Source: Pseudotabrizicola sp.
GTDB lineage: Bacteria > Pseudomonadota > Alphaproteobacteria > Rhodobacterales > Rhodobacteraceae
Length of the DNA stretch: 64,000 bases
Direction of reading: 5' to 3'
Assembly: GCF_030656345.1 (NCBI RefSeq)
Contig: NZ_JAUSNR010000010.1
Coordinates: 186,001-250,000, forward strand
The position numbers and the translations under genes are program-made. Shown in pieces: positions 34,052 through 45,003 of the stretch (positions are counted from its first letter, which is position 1; each line of letters starts with the position of its first letter). The notes beneath the pieces were generated by a model, which saw only the letters and a list, made by a program, of their open reading frames with translations, searched no databases and had not been told where the DNA came from.

Positions 34052-37000
34052 CCCTGCACAGCCAGCGCAAACCCGAACAGGATGCGGCTTTGGTCGAACA
34101 TGCGCTGACCCCGCTGCAGCTGGGGATGGTGTACGAAAGCGTGCTGGCCGGGCGGCCTTGGGTCAATCTGGAGCAGATCGTCGTGCATCTGGACGACGAG
34201 CTGGTCACGGAAGACGCCCTGCGTCTGGCCTGGGCGCAGGTGGCCGCGCGGCATGAGGCGTTGCGGCTGTCTGTGCTGTGGCGCAAGCGGGTGGCCCCGG
34301 TGCAGGTGCTGCGCGACCGGGTTGAGGTGGCGCTGACGGTCGAGGACTGGTCCGCCCTGCCGCCCCGGCGTCTGGCGGGGATGCTCGACCAGTTTCTGGA
34401 GGCCGACCGCGAACAGGGCGTCGATCTGGAGGCGGCCCCGGCCTGGCGGGTGCTGCTGGCGCATCTGGGCCCGCGCCGGTCGGTGATGGTCTGGACCGTG
34501 CATCACGCGATGATCGACGGGCGCAGCATGGCCATCGTGCTGGACGAGGTGTTTGCCGCGCTGAGGGGCCGCGCCCTGCCCCCGGCCCCGGACGCCGGGT
34601 TTCTGGCCTATGCGACGGGCCTTGCCGCACAGGATACCGCCGCGTCAGAGGCATTCTTTGGCGGCTATCTGGCTGATTTTGATCAGCCCAACCCGCTGAC
34701 CGATGTGTCGGACGACAGCGGCATGACGCGCAAGCGCGTGCTGGAGCGGCGGCTGGACACCGCTCTGACACAAGCGCTAAGCGCGCGGGCCGGGGCGGCG
34801 GGGGCGACGCTGGCCACGATGGTGCAGGGGGCATGGGGCATGGTGGTGGCGCGCTGGACCGGGCGCAGCACGGCGGTATTCGGGGCCACCCGGTCGGGCC
34901 GCCAGATCGTGCCCGGCACCACGCGCACGGTTGGCTGCCTGATCAACACCCTGCCGGTGAAGGTGCAGATCAGCCCGCCGCGCCCGACCGACGCGTTTCT
35001 GGCAGAGCTGCGCCGCGACGCGCTGGTGCTGCGCGACCACGAACACGCGGCGCTGACCGACATCCGCCGCTGGTGCGGCCTACCCGGCACCGAAGCGCTG
35101 TTCGATTCCATGGTGATGTTCGAGCGCGCCTCGCTGAATGAAACCATGCGAGGTCTGGGGCCGGACTGGGCAAGCCGCCGGGTAGAGCTGCGCGAGGAAG
35201 GGGCCATGCCGCTGACGCTGGCGGCTTACGGCGATGCCGGGCTGCTGCTGATGCTGGAACATGACCCGGTGGCGGTGCCCGCGCCCAAGGCGCAGGCCAT
35301 GCTGGACCATATGGCCGACCTGCTGGCCGCGCTGGCCGCAGCCGGGGCTGCAACCCCGCTGACCGATCTGAACATGCTGTCGCCTCCGGAACAGGCGGCG
35401 CTGATCGCGCTGGCGCAACCTGACCGGATGCTGACCCCCGCCGACCCCTGCGTGGCGCTGCGCTTTTCCGAAATGGCACGGCAGCGCGGCAATGCGCTGG
35501 CGCTGCGCATGGTTGGCCGACACAATATTCTGGATTATCTGGCGCTGGACGCGCGGGCCGAAGAACTGGCCGGGCGGCTGGTGCAGGCCGGGGCCGGGCC
35601 GGGGCAGATCGTGGCGATCTGTCTGCCGCGCGGACCAGAATTCATCGTTGCCATGCTGGGCATCCTGCGGGCGGGCGCAGCCTTTTTGCCGCTGGACCCG
35701 ACCTATCCCGAAGCGTTGCGCGCCCATATGCTGACAGACAGCGGCACAACGCTGATGATCGCGCCCACCGACGGGGATGCGGCGGCGTTCCCCGCTGTGC
35801 GGGTCCTGTCGCCCGGTGCAGGTGCCGTGCGGGTGCCGGTGCCTGATTTCCGGCCGCCCGACCCGGACCGGCTGGCCTATGTGATCTATACTTCCGGCTC
35901 GACCGGGGTGCCCAAGGGGGTCAAGGTGCCGATGCGGGCGCTGTCGGCCCATGCCAGTGCCATGATCGCCGCCTTCGGGCTGACCCAATCGGACCGGGTG
36001 CTGCAATTTGCCAGCCTGTCGTTTGACGTGTCGATTGAAGAGATCATTCCCACCCTGCTGGCCGGGGCCAAGCTGGTCTTGCGCTCTGAGGCCATGGCGG
36101 GGTCGGTGGGGCTGTTTCTGGACGAGGTGCAACGCAGCGACATCACCGTGCTGAACCTGCCCACCGCCTTTTGGCATGTGCTGGTGGACGAGATGGCACG
36201 CGATGGCTTGCGGCTGCCGCCGACGGTGCGGCTGGTGATCGTGGGCGGCGAACAGATCAGCCCGCGCGCGCTGGCGACCTGGCAGCGGATCGCACCCGGT
36301 GTGCGCTGGATGAACGGCTACGGGCCGACCGAGACAACCATCACCTGCACGCTGTTTGAACCAAAGCCGCTGCCGAAAACCGGTGCAAAGCTGGTGCCGC
36401 CGTCGGCAACGGCACACGAGGATATTCCCATTGGCCGCCCGACCGCACATGCGCGGGCCTATGTGCTGGCCCCCGACGGCTCTTTCGCGCCGCCCGGCGC
36501 GCCGGGCGCGCTGTGGATCGGCGGGCCAGCGGTCAGCGATGGCTATATCGGGCACGCGGCGCAGACGGCCGAGGCGTTTGGCCCCGACCGCTTTGTGGGC
36601 ACCGGGCGGATTTACCGCACCGGCGATATGGCGCGCTGGCGGCCTGACGGCGGGCTGGCGTTTCTGGGACGGCGTGACCGGCAGGTCAAGCTGCGCGGTT
36701 TCCGCATCGACCTGCGCCACGTCGAACGCGCGCTGGAGCGTGAGACCGGGGTGGGCCGGGCGCTGGCGCATGTGCTGAACGCAGGCACCCCGGCGGCGCG
36801 GCTGGTGGTCTGGGTGGCGGGTGCCGACGGGCAGCCCCTGCCCGATGCCGTGGCGCTGCGGGCTGCGGTGGCCGAACAGCTGCCGCCGCATATGGTGCCC
36901 GCGATTGTGCCGGTGTCGCACTTTCCGCGCACGCCCGGCGGCAAGGTCGACATCAGCGCCCTGCCGGTGCCGGACGTGGCGGTGAGCGCCGGTGTGGCGG

Positions 37001-38019
37001 CAAGCGACGATCCGGTGGTGCAACAGATCGCCGGTCTGATGGCGCAGACGCTGGGGCTGGCGGCAGTGGGGCCGGACGATGATTTTCACGATCTGGGCGG
37101 GCATTCGCTGCTGGCGGTACAGCTGATCGGGCGGATCGAGGCGGCACTGGGCCACCGGCTGGGCGTGGCCGATCTGCACCGCCGCCCGACGCCGCGCGCG
37201 CTGGCCCGCGCGCTGGCGGCGGCGCAATCGGGGCCGCGCTATCTGATCCCGATCCAGCCACGCGGCAGCCAGCCGCCGCTGTTCGGCGTGCATGTGCTGG
37301 GCCGCAATGAGGAACATTTCCGCCCGCTGGCCGAGGCGCTGGGGCCGGATCAGCCGGTGTTCGGTCTGACGGTGGGCCTGCTGGCGCAAGATACACCGAT
37401 TGGCGTGCAGGACACTGCCCGCGCCTATGCCGATGAAATCATGCAGAACTTCCCGCATGGGCCGATCAGTCTGGCAGCGGTGTCGCTGGCCAGCTATGTC
37501 GCCTTTGATCTGGCGCAGCAGCTGATCCGCGCCGGGCGCGAGGTGCGGGTGATCGCCATGTTCGACAGCGCCGGTCCCGGCGGGCGGACGCGGCTTTCGG
37601 GCCGGGCCCGGGTGGGTGTGCATCTGCGCCAGCTGGTGCGGCGCGGGCCGTCGCATCTGGCGGGCATTGTCACCAACCGCTGGGCGGATGTGGTCTACCG
37701 CGCCAAGAAGCTGCGGATGCGGCTGCAGGCCGGGGGCGCGCCGATGACGGTGGACAGGTTCATGGTGGCGGCGGAACAGGCGGTGCAGGAGTATGAGGTC
37801 AAGCCGATCTATCGCCCGCTGACGATCTTCCGCGCCGAGGCGAATATCTTCGACAGCCCCGAAAGCACGCAGGACGGGCTGGGCTGGGCCCCGGTTGCTG
37901 CGTCGGGGTTCGAGGTGATCGACGTGCCGGGCGATCACCTGTCGATCCTGCAACCGCCGAATGTGGCGGTGCTGGCGCATCACCTGTCACGGCTGATGGC
38001 GGATCTGCCCGAAGCGTGA
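34048..38019 (+). CDS. Single-module nonribosomal peptide synthetase (C-A-T-TE)
   Basis: The 1323-aa protein has a condensation domain (HHAMIDG at about 150-156), an adenylation domain (YTSGSTGVPKG, NGYGPTETT, YRTGDMARW, GRRDRQVKLRGFRID, and PRTPGGKVD with the catalytic Lys), a thiolation domain (DDFHDLGGHSLLAVQL, phosphopantetheinyl Ser), and a thioesterase with Ser1146 (AAVSLAS), FDSAGPGG and GDHLSIL. It would activate one amino acid, join it to an acceptor or donor at the condensation domain, and release the product. No other synthetase, phosphopantetheinyl transferase or MbtH is nearby. The substrate code could not be read reliably. Confidence 0.93.
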   Translation: MTLHSQRKPEQDAALVEHALTPLQLGMVYESVLAGRPWVNLEQIVVHLDDELVTEDALRLAWAQVAARHEALRLSVLWRKRVAPVQVLRDRVEVALTVEDWSALPPRRLAGMLDQFLEADREQGVDLEAAPAWRVLLAHLGPRRSVMVWTVHHAMIDGRSMAIVLDEVFAALRGRALPPAPDAGFLAYATGLAAQDTAASEAFFGGYLADFDQPNPLTDVSDDSGMTRKRVLERRLDTALTQALSARAGAAGATLATMVQGAWGMVVARWTGRSTAVFGATRSGRQIVPGTTRTVGCLINTLPVKVQISPPRPTDAFLAELRRDALVLRDHEHAALTDIRRWCGLPGTEALFDSMVMFERASLNETMRGLGPDWASRRVELREEGAMPLTLAAYGDAGLLLMLEHDPVAVPAPKAQAMLDHMADLLAALAAAGAATPLTDLNMLSPPEQAALIALAQPDRMLTPADPCVALRFSEMARQRGNALALRMVGRHNILDYLALDARAEELAGRLVQAGAGPGQIVAICLPRGPEFIVAMLGILRAGAAFLPLDPTYPEALRAHMLTDSGTTLMIAPTDGDAAAFPAVRVLSPGAGAVRVPVPDFRPPDPDRLAYVIYTSGSTGVPKGVKVPMRALSAHASAMIAAFGLTQSDRVLQFASLSFDVSIEEIIPTLLAGAKLVLRSEAMAGSVGLFLDEVQRSDITVLNLPTAFWHVLVDEMARDGLRLPPTVRLVIVGGEQISPRALATWQRIAPGVRWMNGYGPTETTITCTLFEPKPLPKTGAKLVPPSATAHEDIPIGRPTAHARAYVLAPDGSFAPPGAPGALWIGGPAVSDGYIGHAAQTAEAFGPDRFVGTGRIYRTGDMARWRPDGGLAFLGRRDRQVKLRGFRIDLRHVERALERETGVGRALAHVLNAGTPAARLVVWVAGADGQPLPDAVALRAAVAEQLPPHMVPAIVPVSHFPRTPGGKVDISALPVPDVAVSAGVAASDDPVVQQIAGLMAQTLGLAAVGPDDDFHDLGGHSLLAVQLIGRIEAALGHRLGVADLHRRPTPRALARALAAAQSGPRYLIPIQPRGSQPPLFGVHVLGRNEEHFRPLAEALGPDQPVFGLTVGLLAQDTPIGVQDTARAYADEIMQNFPHGPISLAAVSLASYVAFDLAQQLIRAGREVRVIAMFDSAGPGGRTRLSGRARVGVHLRQLVRRGPSHLAGIVTNRWADVVYRAKKLRMRLQAGGAPMTVDRFMVAAEQAVQEYEVKPIYRPLTIFRAEANIFDSPESTQDGLGWAPVAASGFEVIDVPGDHLSILQPPNVAVLAHHLSRLMADLPEA

Positions 38020-38049
38020 CACTCTGCACAGGCAATGTTGGGGGATGCG

Positions 38050-39084
38050 ATGACGGTGGAACCATTCGGGCAGGTTGACGGGGTTGAGGTCGGGTCGGTG
38101 ATGCTGGGCCGCGCGGGCGGCGTGCAGGCGCGGGTCTGCGCTTACGGCGCGCGGCTGACAGAGCTGTGGGTGCCGGACCGGGCCGGGGTCTGCGCCGACA
38201 TTGTGCTGGGGCACGGCGATGTGGCGGGCTACGCGGCGACCAAGGCGTTTCTGGGCGCGACCTGTGGGCGGTATGCCAACCGCATCGCGGACGGGCGCTT
38301 TGTGCTGGACGGGCGGGTGGTGGATCTGGACCAGAATGAGGGGGTCAAGCATCTGCATGGCGGGCGGGCCGGGTTTGACCGCAAGACGTGGGACTTTGCT
38401 GACTTATCAGAGCGGTCGGTGACACTGACGGCGGTGTCGGCGGATGGCGAGATGGGCTATCCGGGGCGGCTGTCGATGCAGGTGCGCTACTGGCTGGATG
38501 AGGCCGACCGGCTGTGGATCGCGATGGAGGCGCAGACTGATGCAGCCACCGTGGTGAACATGGTGAACCACAGTTATTTCAACATGGTGGGGTCGGGGTC
38601 GGTGATGGGGCAAGATCTGCGATTGGGGGCCACGCATTTCACCCCGGTTGATGCCGATCTGATTCCCACGGGCGAGGTGCTGGCGGTGGCGGGCACCGCG
38701 TTTGATTTCACCGCGCGGCGCGAGATCGGGGCGGCTTTGCCATCAGATACGGGGTTTGACCACAACTGGTGCCTGACCGGGCCGCTGGAGCCGAAATGGG
38801 GCGAGGCGCTGCGGTTTTGTGCCGAGGCGGTGGATGCAGGCTCGGGGCGGCGGATGGAGGTCTGGACCAATGAGCCGGGGGTGCAGTTCTATACCGGGGC
38901 CTTTCTGGCGGGTGGGCTGCCGGGCAAGGATGGTGCCCCGATTGCGCCGTTCAGCGGCTTTACGCTGGAAACCCAGCGCTTTCCCGACAGCCCGAACCGG
39001 CCGCAGTTTCCCTCGGCCCGGCTGGAGCCGGGGCAAACGTACCGGCACCTGATGGCGTTTGAGTTTACGCCGCAGCCGGGCTGA
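38050..39084 (+). CDS. galM: Aldose 1-epimerase
   Basis: The 344-aa protein has the GalM fold signatures: GATCGRYANRIADGRF, LHGGRAGFDRKTWD with one catalytic His, VVNMVNHSYFNMVG with the other, and LETQRFPDSPNRPQFP carrying the catalytic Glu. It interconverts alpha and beta anomers of sugars. I use ATG 38050, preceded by GGGGGA, instead of ATG 38035. It follows the synthetase gene by 30 bp on the same strand and is likely co-transcribed. Confidence 0.88.
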   Translation: MTVEPFGQVDGVEVGSVMLGRAGGVQARVCAYGARLTELWVPDRAGVCADIVLGHGDVAGYAATKAFLGATCGRYANRIADGRFVLDGRVVDLDQNEGVKHLHGGRAGFDRKTWDFADLSERSVTLTAVSADGEMGYPGRLSMQVRYWLDEADRLWIAMEAQTDAATVVNMVNHSYFNMVGSGSVMGQDLRLGATHFTPVDADLIPTGEVLAVAGTAFDFTARREIGAALPSDTGFDHNWCLTGPLEPKWGEALRFCAEAVDAGSGRRMEVWTNEPGVQFYTGAFLAGGLPGKDGAPIAPFSGFTLETQRFPDSPNRPQFPSARLEPGQTYRHLMAFEFTPQPG

Positions 39085-39095
39085 GCGGGGGCAAT

Positions 39096-39117
39096 GGCGG
39101 GGTGAACCCCGCCCTAC
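39096..39117. repeat. REP-like palindromic repeat, copy 1
   Basis: A 22-bp unit made of GGCGGGGT-GA-ACCCCGCC followed by CTAC, just after galM. An identical copy is at 39249-39270. The arms form an 8-bp stem. I recall this element as very common in Rhodobacteraceae genomes. Confidence 0.8.
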
Positions 39118-39188
39118 CCCGGAGTGGCCGCACCCGGGTGCAGCGGCGTATGTTTCGCGTCTGGCGCGGGTATGGTTTGCGTATGGCT

Positions 39189-39202
39189 AACGTCATGACG
39201 TT
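39189..39202. other. Perfect 14-bp palindrome in the galM-pta gap
   Basis: AACGTCATGACGTT is a perfect palindrome lying between the two REP-like copies. A second, CACCCGGGTG, lies at 39131-39140. Both converging genes end here, so a regulatory role is not obvious. Confidence 0.4.
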
Positions 39203-39248
39203 GGTGCGCAGGTCACAAGGCGATCGCGCCGCACCACGCGCCGGGCAA

Positions 39249-39270
39249 GGCGGGGTGAACCCCGCCCTAC
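39249..39270. repeat. REP-like palindromic repeat, copy 2, overlapping the pta stop codon
   Basis: Identical to 39096-39117 in the same orientation. Its last bases (CTA at 39267-39269) supply the TAG stop codon of the minus-strand phosphate acetyltransferase gene, so the repeat has moved into, or defined, the gene's 3' end. Confidence 0.8.
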
Positions 39271-40646
39271 GCCTTGCCCGCAAAATGGTGCAGGGCGGCC
39301 ACGGCGCAGGAGGCCAGCCGCGCCACCGGGCTGTCGGAGCGCGAATTCAGGATGACCGGCACTTTTGCCCCAAGCACCAGCCCGGCCCCTTCGGCATGGC
39401 TGATATAGGCCAGCTGTTTGGCCAGCATATTGCCCGAGTCGATGCCCGGCACCACCAATATATTGGCGCGGCCCGCCACACCGCCGGTCAGCCCTTTGGT
39501 GCGGGCGGCGGCCATGTCGACGGCGTTGTCCATCGCCAGCGGGCCTTCGACCTGACCGCCCTTGATCTGGCCACGCTCGGCCATTTTGGACAGCAGGGCC
39601 GCGTCGATGGACGACTGGATCGCCGGGTTGACGGTTTCCACCGCTGACAGAACGCCGACACGCGGGTCCATGCCCAAAGACAGGGCGAGGTTGATGGCGT
39701 TCTGGATGATATCAACCTTGGTCATCAGGTCGGGGGCGATGTTGATGGCGGCGTCGGTAACCATGACGGGTTCGGGCAGGCCGGGCACGTCCATCAGGAA
39801 CACATGGGTGAACTTGCGCCCGACCCGCAGGCCCCGGTCACGGTCCACCATCGGGCGCAGCAGGTCATCGGTGTGCAGATGCCCCTTCATCACCGCCAGC
39901 GCGCGGCCTTCGTGCACCAGCTGGCAGGCCATGGCGGCGGCGGCGACATCGTCGCCGGGCACGTCGATGATTTCCATGCCGCTCAGGTCGGCACGAAGCG
40001 CGCGTGCGGCGGCGTGGATGGCGTCGGCATGGCCGATCAGGATCGGGGTGATGATGCTTTGCGTGGCGGCCAGCAACGCACCGCCCAGCGAATTGGCATC
40101 ATCGGGGCAGACCACGGCGGTGGGCAGCGCGGGCAAGGGCCTTGCCCGGTCGATCAGCGCGTCGAAATGGCGGTGGCGCTGCACGATCAGGCCGGGGATG
40201 TGCAGATCGTCACGGTCAAACCGGATCTGCGGGGCCAGCACAGTTGCCTCGCCGGTCAGGATCAGCGCGGCATCGGCGGGGCGGGTGACTTCGGTTTTCA
40301 GCCGCACGGTGCCATCCGGATGCTTGTCCAGCACGGTGACCTGACACAGCAGATCATCGCCCGCATGGGCCACGGCGTGGAAGGTCAGGGTCTGGTGCTG
40401 CAACCGTGTGCCCGGGCCCGGCAGATGGGTGCCAAGGACGGCAGAAACAAGTGAGGCAATGAACATGCCCGCCGCCATCTGTTCCGGCTTGCCATCGCCA
40501 TCCAGATCGCCGTTTGGCAGGTTCATCGGGTTGTAATTGCCCGAAGAGGCCGCAAAGACATACAGATCATCGGGCGTGATCAGGCGGCGCAGCTGCGCGC
40601 ATTCGCCGGGGCGCAGTTCGTCAAAGGTACGGTTGACCAGACGCAT
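39267..40646 (-). CDS. MaoC domain-phosphate acetyl/butyryltransferase fusion
   Basis: The 459-aa protein joins an N-terminal MaoC-like hot-dog domain (about 1-140; FAASSGNYNPMNLP, MAAGMFIASLVSAVLGTHLPGPGT) to a C-terminal phosphate acetyl/butyryl transferase domain (about 165-459; KGHLHTDDLLRP, VMVTDAAINIAPDL, DPRVGVLSAVETVNP). Annotated homologues are called bifunctional enoyl-CoA hydratase/phosphate acetyltransferase. It could turn acetyl phosphate from Xsc into acetyl-CoA, as no other pta is seen in the window; that link is inference. The stop lies inside a REP-like repeat. Confidence 0.87.
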   Translation of the reverse strand: MRLVNRTFDELRPGECAQLRRLITPDDLYVFAASSGNYNPMNLPNGDLDGDGKPEQMAAGMFIASLVSAVLGTHLPGPGTRLQHQTLTFHAVAHAGDDLLCQVTVLDKHPDGTVRLKTEVTRPADAALILTGEATVLAPQIRFDRDDLHIPGLIVQRHRHFDALIDRARPLPALPTAVVCPDDANSLGGALLAATQSIITPILIGHADAIHAAARALRADLSGMEIIDVPGDDVAAAAMACQLVHEGRALAVMKGHLHTDDLLRPMVDRDRGLRVGRKFTHVFLMDVPGLPEPVMVTDAAINIAPDLMTKVDIIQNAINLALSLGMDPRVGVLSAVETVNPAIQSSIDAALLSKMAERGQIKGGQVEGPLAMDNAVDMAAARTKGLTGGVAGRANILVVPGIDSGNMLAKQLAYISHAEGAGLVLGAKVPVILNSRSDSPVARLASCAVAALHHFAGKA

Positions 40647-40712
40647 CGGGGGCTCCTTACCGGGGTGACTGGCGCATGCCTGACACCGCTTGCGCCCGTC
40701 GGCAAGTGAAAT

Positions 40713-40742
40713 GCCCCCCGCAGGCGGATGCCTGCGGGGGGC
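40713..40742 (-). terminator. Terminator hairpin downstream of katG
   Basis: A perfect 13-bp stem (GCCCCCCGCAGGC / GCCTGCGGGGGGC) with loop GGAT lies 26 bp past the katG stop. On the minus strand the run ATTTC follows, a weak T-tract. It separates katG from the MaoC-Pta gene. Confidence 0.75.
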
Positions 40743-40767
40743 CAGTGATAAGCTGCCTGTTTTCAGA

Positions 40768-43032
<2,265 letters not shown>

Positions 43033-43051
43033 CTAACATAACGGTTCCATA

Positions 43052-43073
43052 ATAAGAATTTGCATTTTCTAAT
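43052..43073. promoter_or_regulatory. Candidate OxyR operator in the katG-oxyR gap
   Basis: ATAAGAA and TTCTAAT form an imperfect inverted repeat with an 8-base spacer inside a strikingly AT-rich stretch (about 43030-43090) of an otherwise GC-rich genome. Its place 20 bp before oxyR and between divergent genes fits a LysR-type site. The exact OxyR consensus was not matched. Confidence 0.45.
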
Positions 43074-43093
43074 CATGCCTATATGTTTTTCTT

Positions 43094-43996
43094 ATGAAAG
43101 CCCTGTCGATGAAACATCTGCGTTATTTCGAGGCCCTGTCGCAGCACGGCCATTTCGGACGCGCGGCCGAGGCCTGCGCCATCTCGCAGCCCGCCCTGTC
43201 GATCCAGATGAAAGAGCTGGAGGATATACTGGGCGCGCCGCTGATCGAACGTGGCGCGCGCCAGATCAGCCTGACGCCGTTGGGCGCTGAATTTGCGCTG
43301 CGGGTGCGCGCGATCTTGCAGGCGGTGGAGGAACTGGGCGATCTGGCGCGCGCGTCCTTTGGCCCGCTGACCGGGCGGCTGCGGATCGGGGTCATCCCGA
43401 CGGTGGCCCCTTATCTTTTGCCCCGCATCATGAAGGACCTGACCGCGCGCTACCCCCAGCTTGACCTGCGCCCGCGTGAGGCGATCACCCAGCGGCTGGT
43501 CGAAGACCTGACCGAGGGGCGGCTGGATGCGGCGCTGGTGGCGCTGCCGGTGTCGGAACCGGGGCTGACGGAATACCCGCTGTTTGAAGAAGAGTTCATT
43601 CTGGTCCGCCCGCGAAGTGATGCCGATAAACCCGTGCCCAACCCGGAAACCCTGCGCGAGATGCGGTTGTTGCTGCTGGAGGAAGGGCATTGCTTTCGCG
43701 AACAGGCAATTTCGTTCTGCAAGCTGGGGTCGGCGCTGCCGCGTGATCTGATGGAGGGCAGTTCGCTGACCACATTGGTGCAGATGGTGGGCGCGGGCAT
43801 TGGCGTCACGCTGATCCCGCAGATGGCGGTGGGGATTGAAACCCGGTCGGCGGCGGTATCAGTCGCGCGTCTGCCCGCGCCGCGCCCGTCGCGCATGATT
43901 GGTCTGGTCTGGCGCAAGACCAACCCGCTGGGCAGCCAGTTGGCGCAGATTGCCGAGCTGATCCGCACCAGCGGCACCACGGTTGGGGCGGAATGA
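43094..43996 (+). CDS. oxyR: LysR-family peroxide regulator OxyR
   Basis: The 300-aa regulator has the N-terminal LysR helix-turn-helix (MKHLRYFEALSQHGHFGRAAEACAISQPALS) and an effector domain with both OxyR redox cysteines in LLLEEGHCFREQAISFC, matching Cys199 and Cys208 of E. coli. Oxidation to a disulfide would switch on katG. The start may be ATG 43094 or 43109; neither has a clear RBS. Confidence 0.93.
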   Translation: MKALSMKHLRYFEALSQHGHFGRAAEACAISQPALSIQMKELEDILGAPLIERGARQISLTPLGAEFALRVRAILQAVEELGDLARASFGPLTGRLRIGVIPTVAPYLLPRIMKDLTARYPQLDLRPREAITQRLVEDLTEGRLDAALVALPVSEPGLTEYPLFEEEFILVRPRSDADKPVPNPETLREMRLLLLEEGHCFREQAISFCKLGSALPRDLMEGSSLTTLVQMVGAGIGVTLIPQMAVGIETRSAAVSVARLPAPRPSRMIGLVWRKTNPLGSQLAQIAELIRTSGTTVGAE

Positions 43997-44097
43997 CGGC
44001 GCACCCGACGCGCAGGCTTTGCGTCAGGCCATGGCGTGATGCTGCTGCGCAGGGTTACGGCCCGTGCCACCAGCCCTGATGCGCTATGCCGTGGGGG

Positions 44098-45003
44098 TCA
44101 GCGCTGGAAGGTCATCGGCAGGGTAAAGGAATAGCTGGCATCGGTCAGCCCTGCCGGGGCGGCGGGGTAGCGGGCTGACTGCACCGCCCGCACCGCCGCC
44201 TGATCAAGGGCGGCATTGCCAGACGATTTCGCGATGGCCACCCCGGCCAGCTGGCCGGACCGGCTGACGGTCAGCCGCACGGTGACGGTGCCAGCGGCCC
44301 CACGGGCGGCGGCGGGATAGGCTTTGCGCCGTTCGATCCGGCTGCGGATCGAGGCCCCCCAACCGGCCTTGAGGTCGTTTTGCTGCGCGGCAGAGCGGGT
44401 GGCGGCCTGTGCGCTGCCGCTGTCACCGGCCTGCGCCCCGCCGCCGCTGCCTGCGGCGCGTTGCGCGGCCTGACCGGCAGAGGGGGTCTGCGGGGCAGGC
44501 TTTGCCGCTGCTTTCGGGGCCTCGGGGGGGTTGGGCCTGGCCAGATCGGCCGGGCGGGGTTTGGGCCGCTGTTCGGGTTCCGGTTCGGGTTCCGGCACCG
44601 GGTCTGGCTCTGGCTCTGGCAGGGGCTCCGGTTCGGGCGGTGGGGGGGGCGGCAGGCTGATATCAGCGTTCAGCGGGACCTCGGCCATGGGCGGCAGGGC
44701 CATGGCATCAGGGGCGGGCATCAGGGGCGGCGGCGGTTCGGTCACCGGGGTCAGCGGCGGCGGCGTCTCGGGCTGTACGGGCGGGGTCAACTCGGCCACG
44801 GGTTCCGCCTCCGGCGTGGGCGGGCGGTCCCATTCGGTGATCAGCTCGGCCAGCACCGCATCGGCGGCCTGCAGCGACACCAGATCGGTGCCCCCTGCCC
44901 CGGCAGACATCGCCCCTGCCTGCGGCGTGCGGATGGCAAAGACCGCGACATGCAGGCCAAGCGCGATGGCGATGGCCAGACCGGCGTGCAGACGCGCGCT
45001 CAT
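44098..45003 (-). CDS. tonB: TonB-family energy transducer
   Basis: The 301-aa protein has an N-terminal membrane anchor (LHAGLAIAIALGLHVAVFAI), a long Pro/Glu-rich spacer (about 70-170) that spans the periplasm, and a C-terminal TonB domain (YPAAARGAAGTVTVRLTVSRSGQLAGVAIAKSSGNAALDQAAVRAVQ). The ATG at 45003 overlaps the stop of the second exbD. It transmits the energy of the ExbBD motor to outer-membrane receptors, none of which is encoded in the window. Confidence 0.88.
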   Translation of the reverse strand: MSARLHAGLAIAIALGLHVAVFAIRTPQAGAMSAGAGGTDLVSLQAADAVLAELITEWDRPPTPEAEPVAELTPPVQPETPPPLTPVTEPPPPLMPAPDAMALPPMAEVPLNADISLPPPPPPEPEPLPEPEPDPVPEPEPEPEQRPKPRPADLARPNPPEAPKAAAKPAPQTPSAGQAAQRAAGSGGGAQAGDSGSAQAATRSAAQQNDLKAGWGASIRSRIERRKAYPAAARGAAGTVTVRLTVSRSGQLAGVAIAKSSGNAALDQAAVRAVQSARYPAAPAGLTDASYSFTLPMTFQR

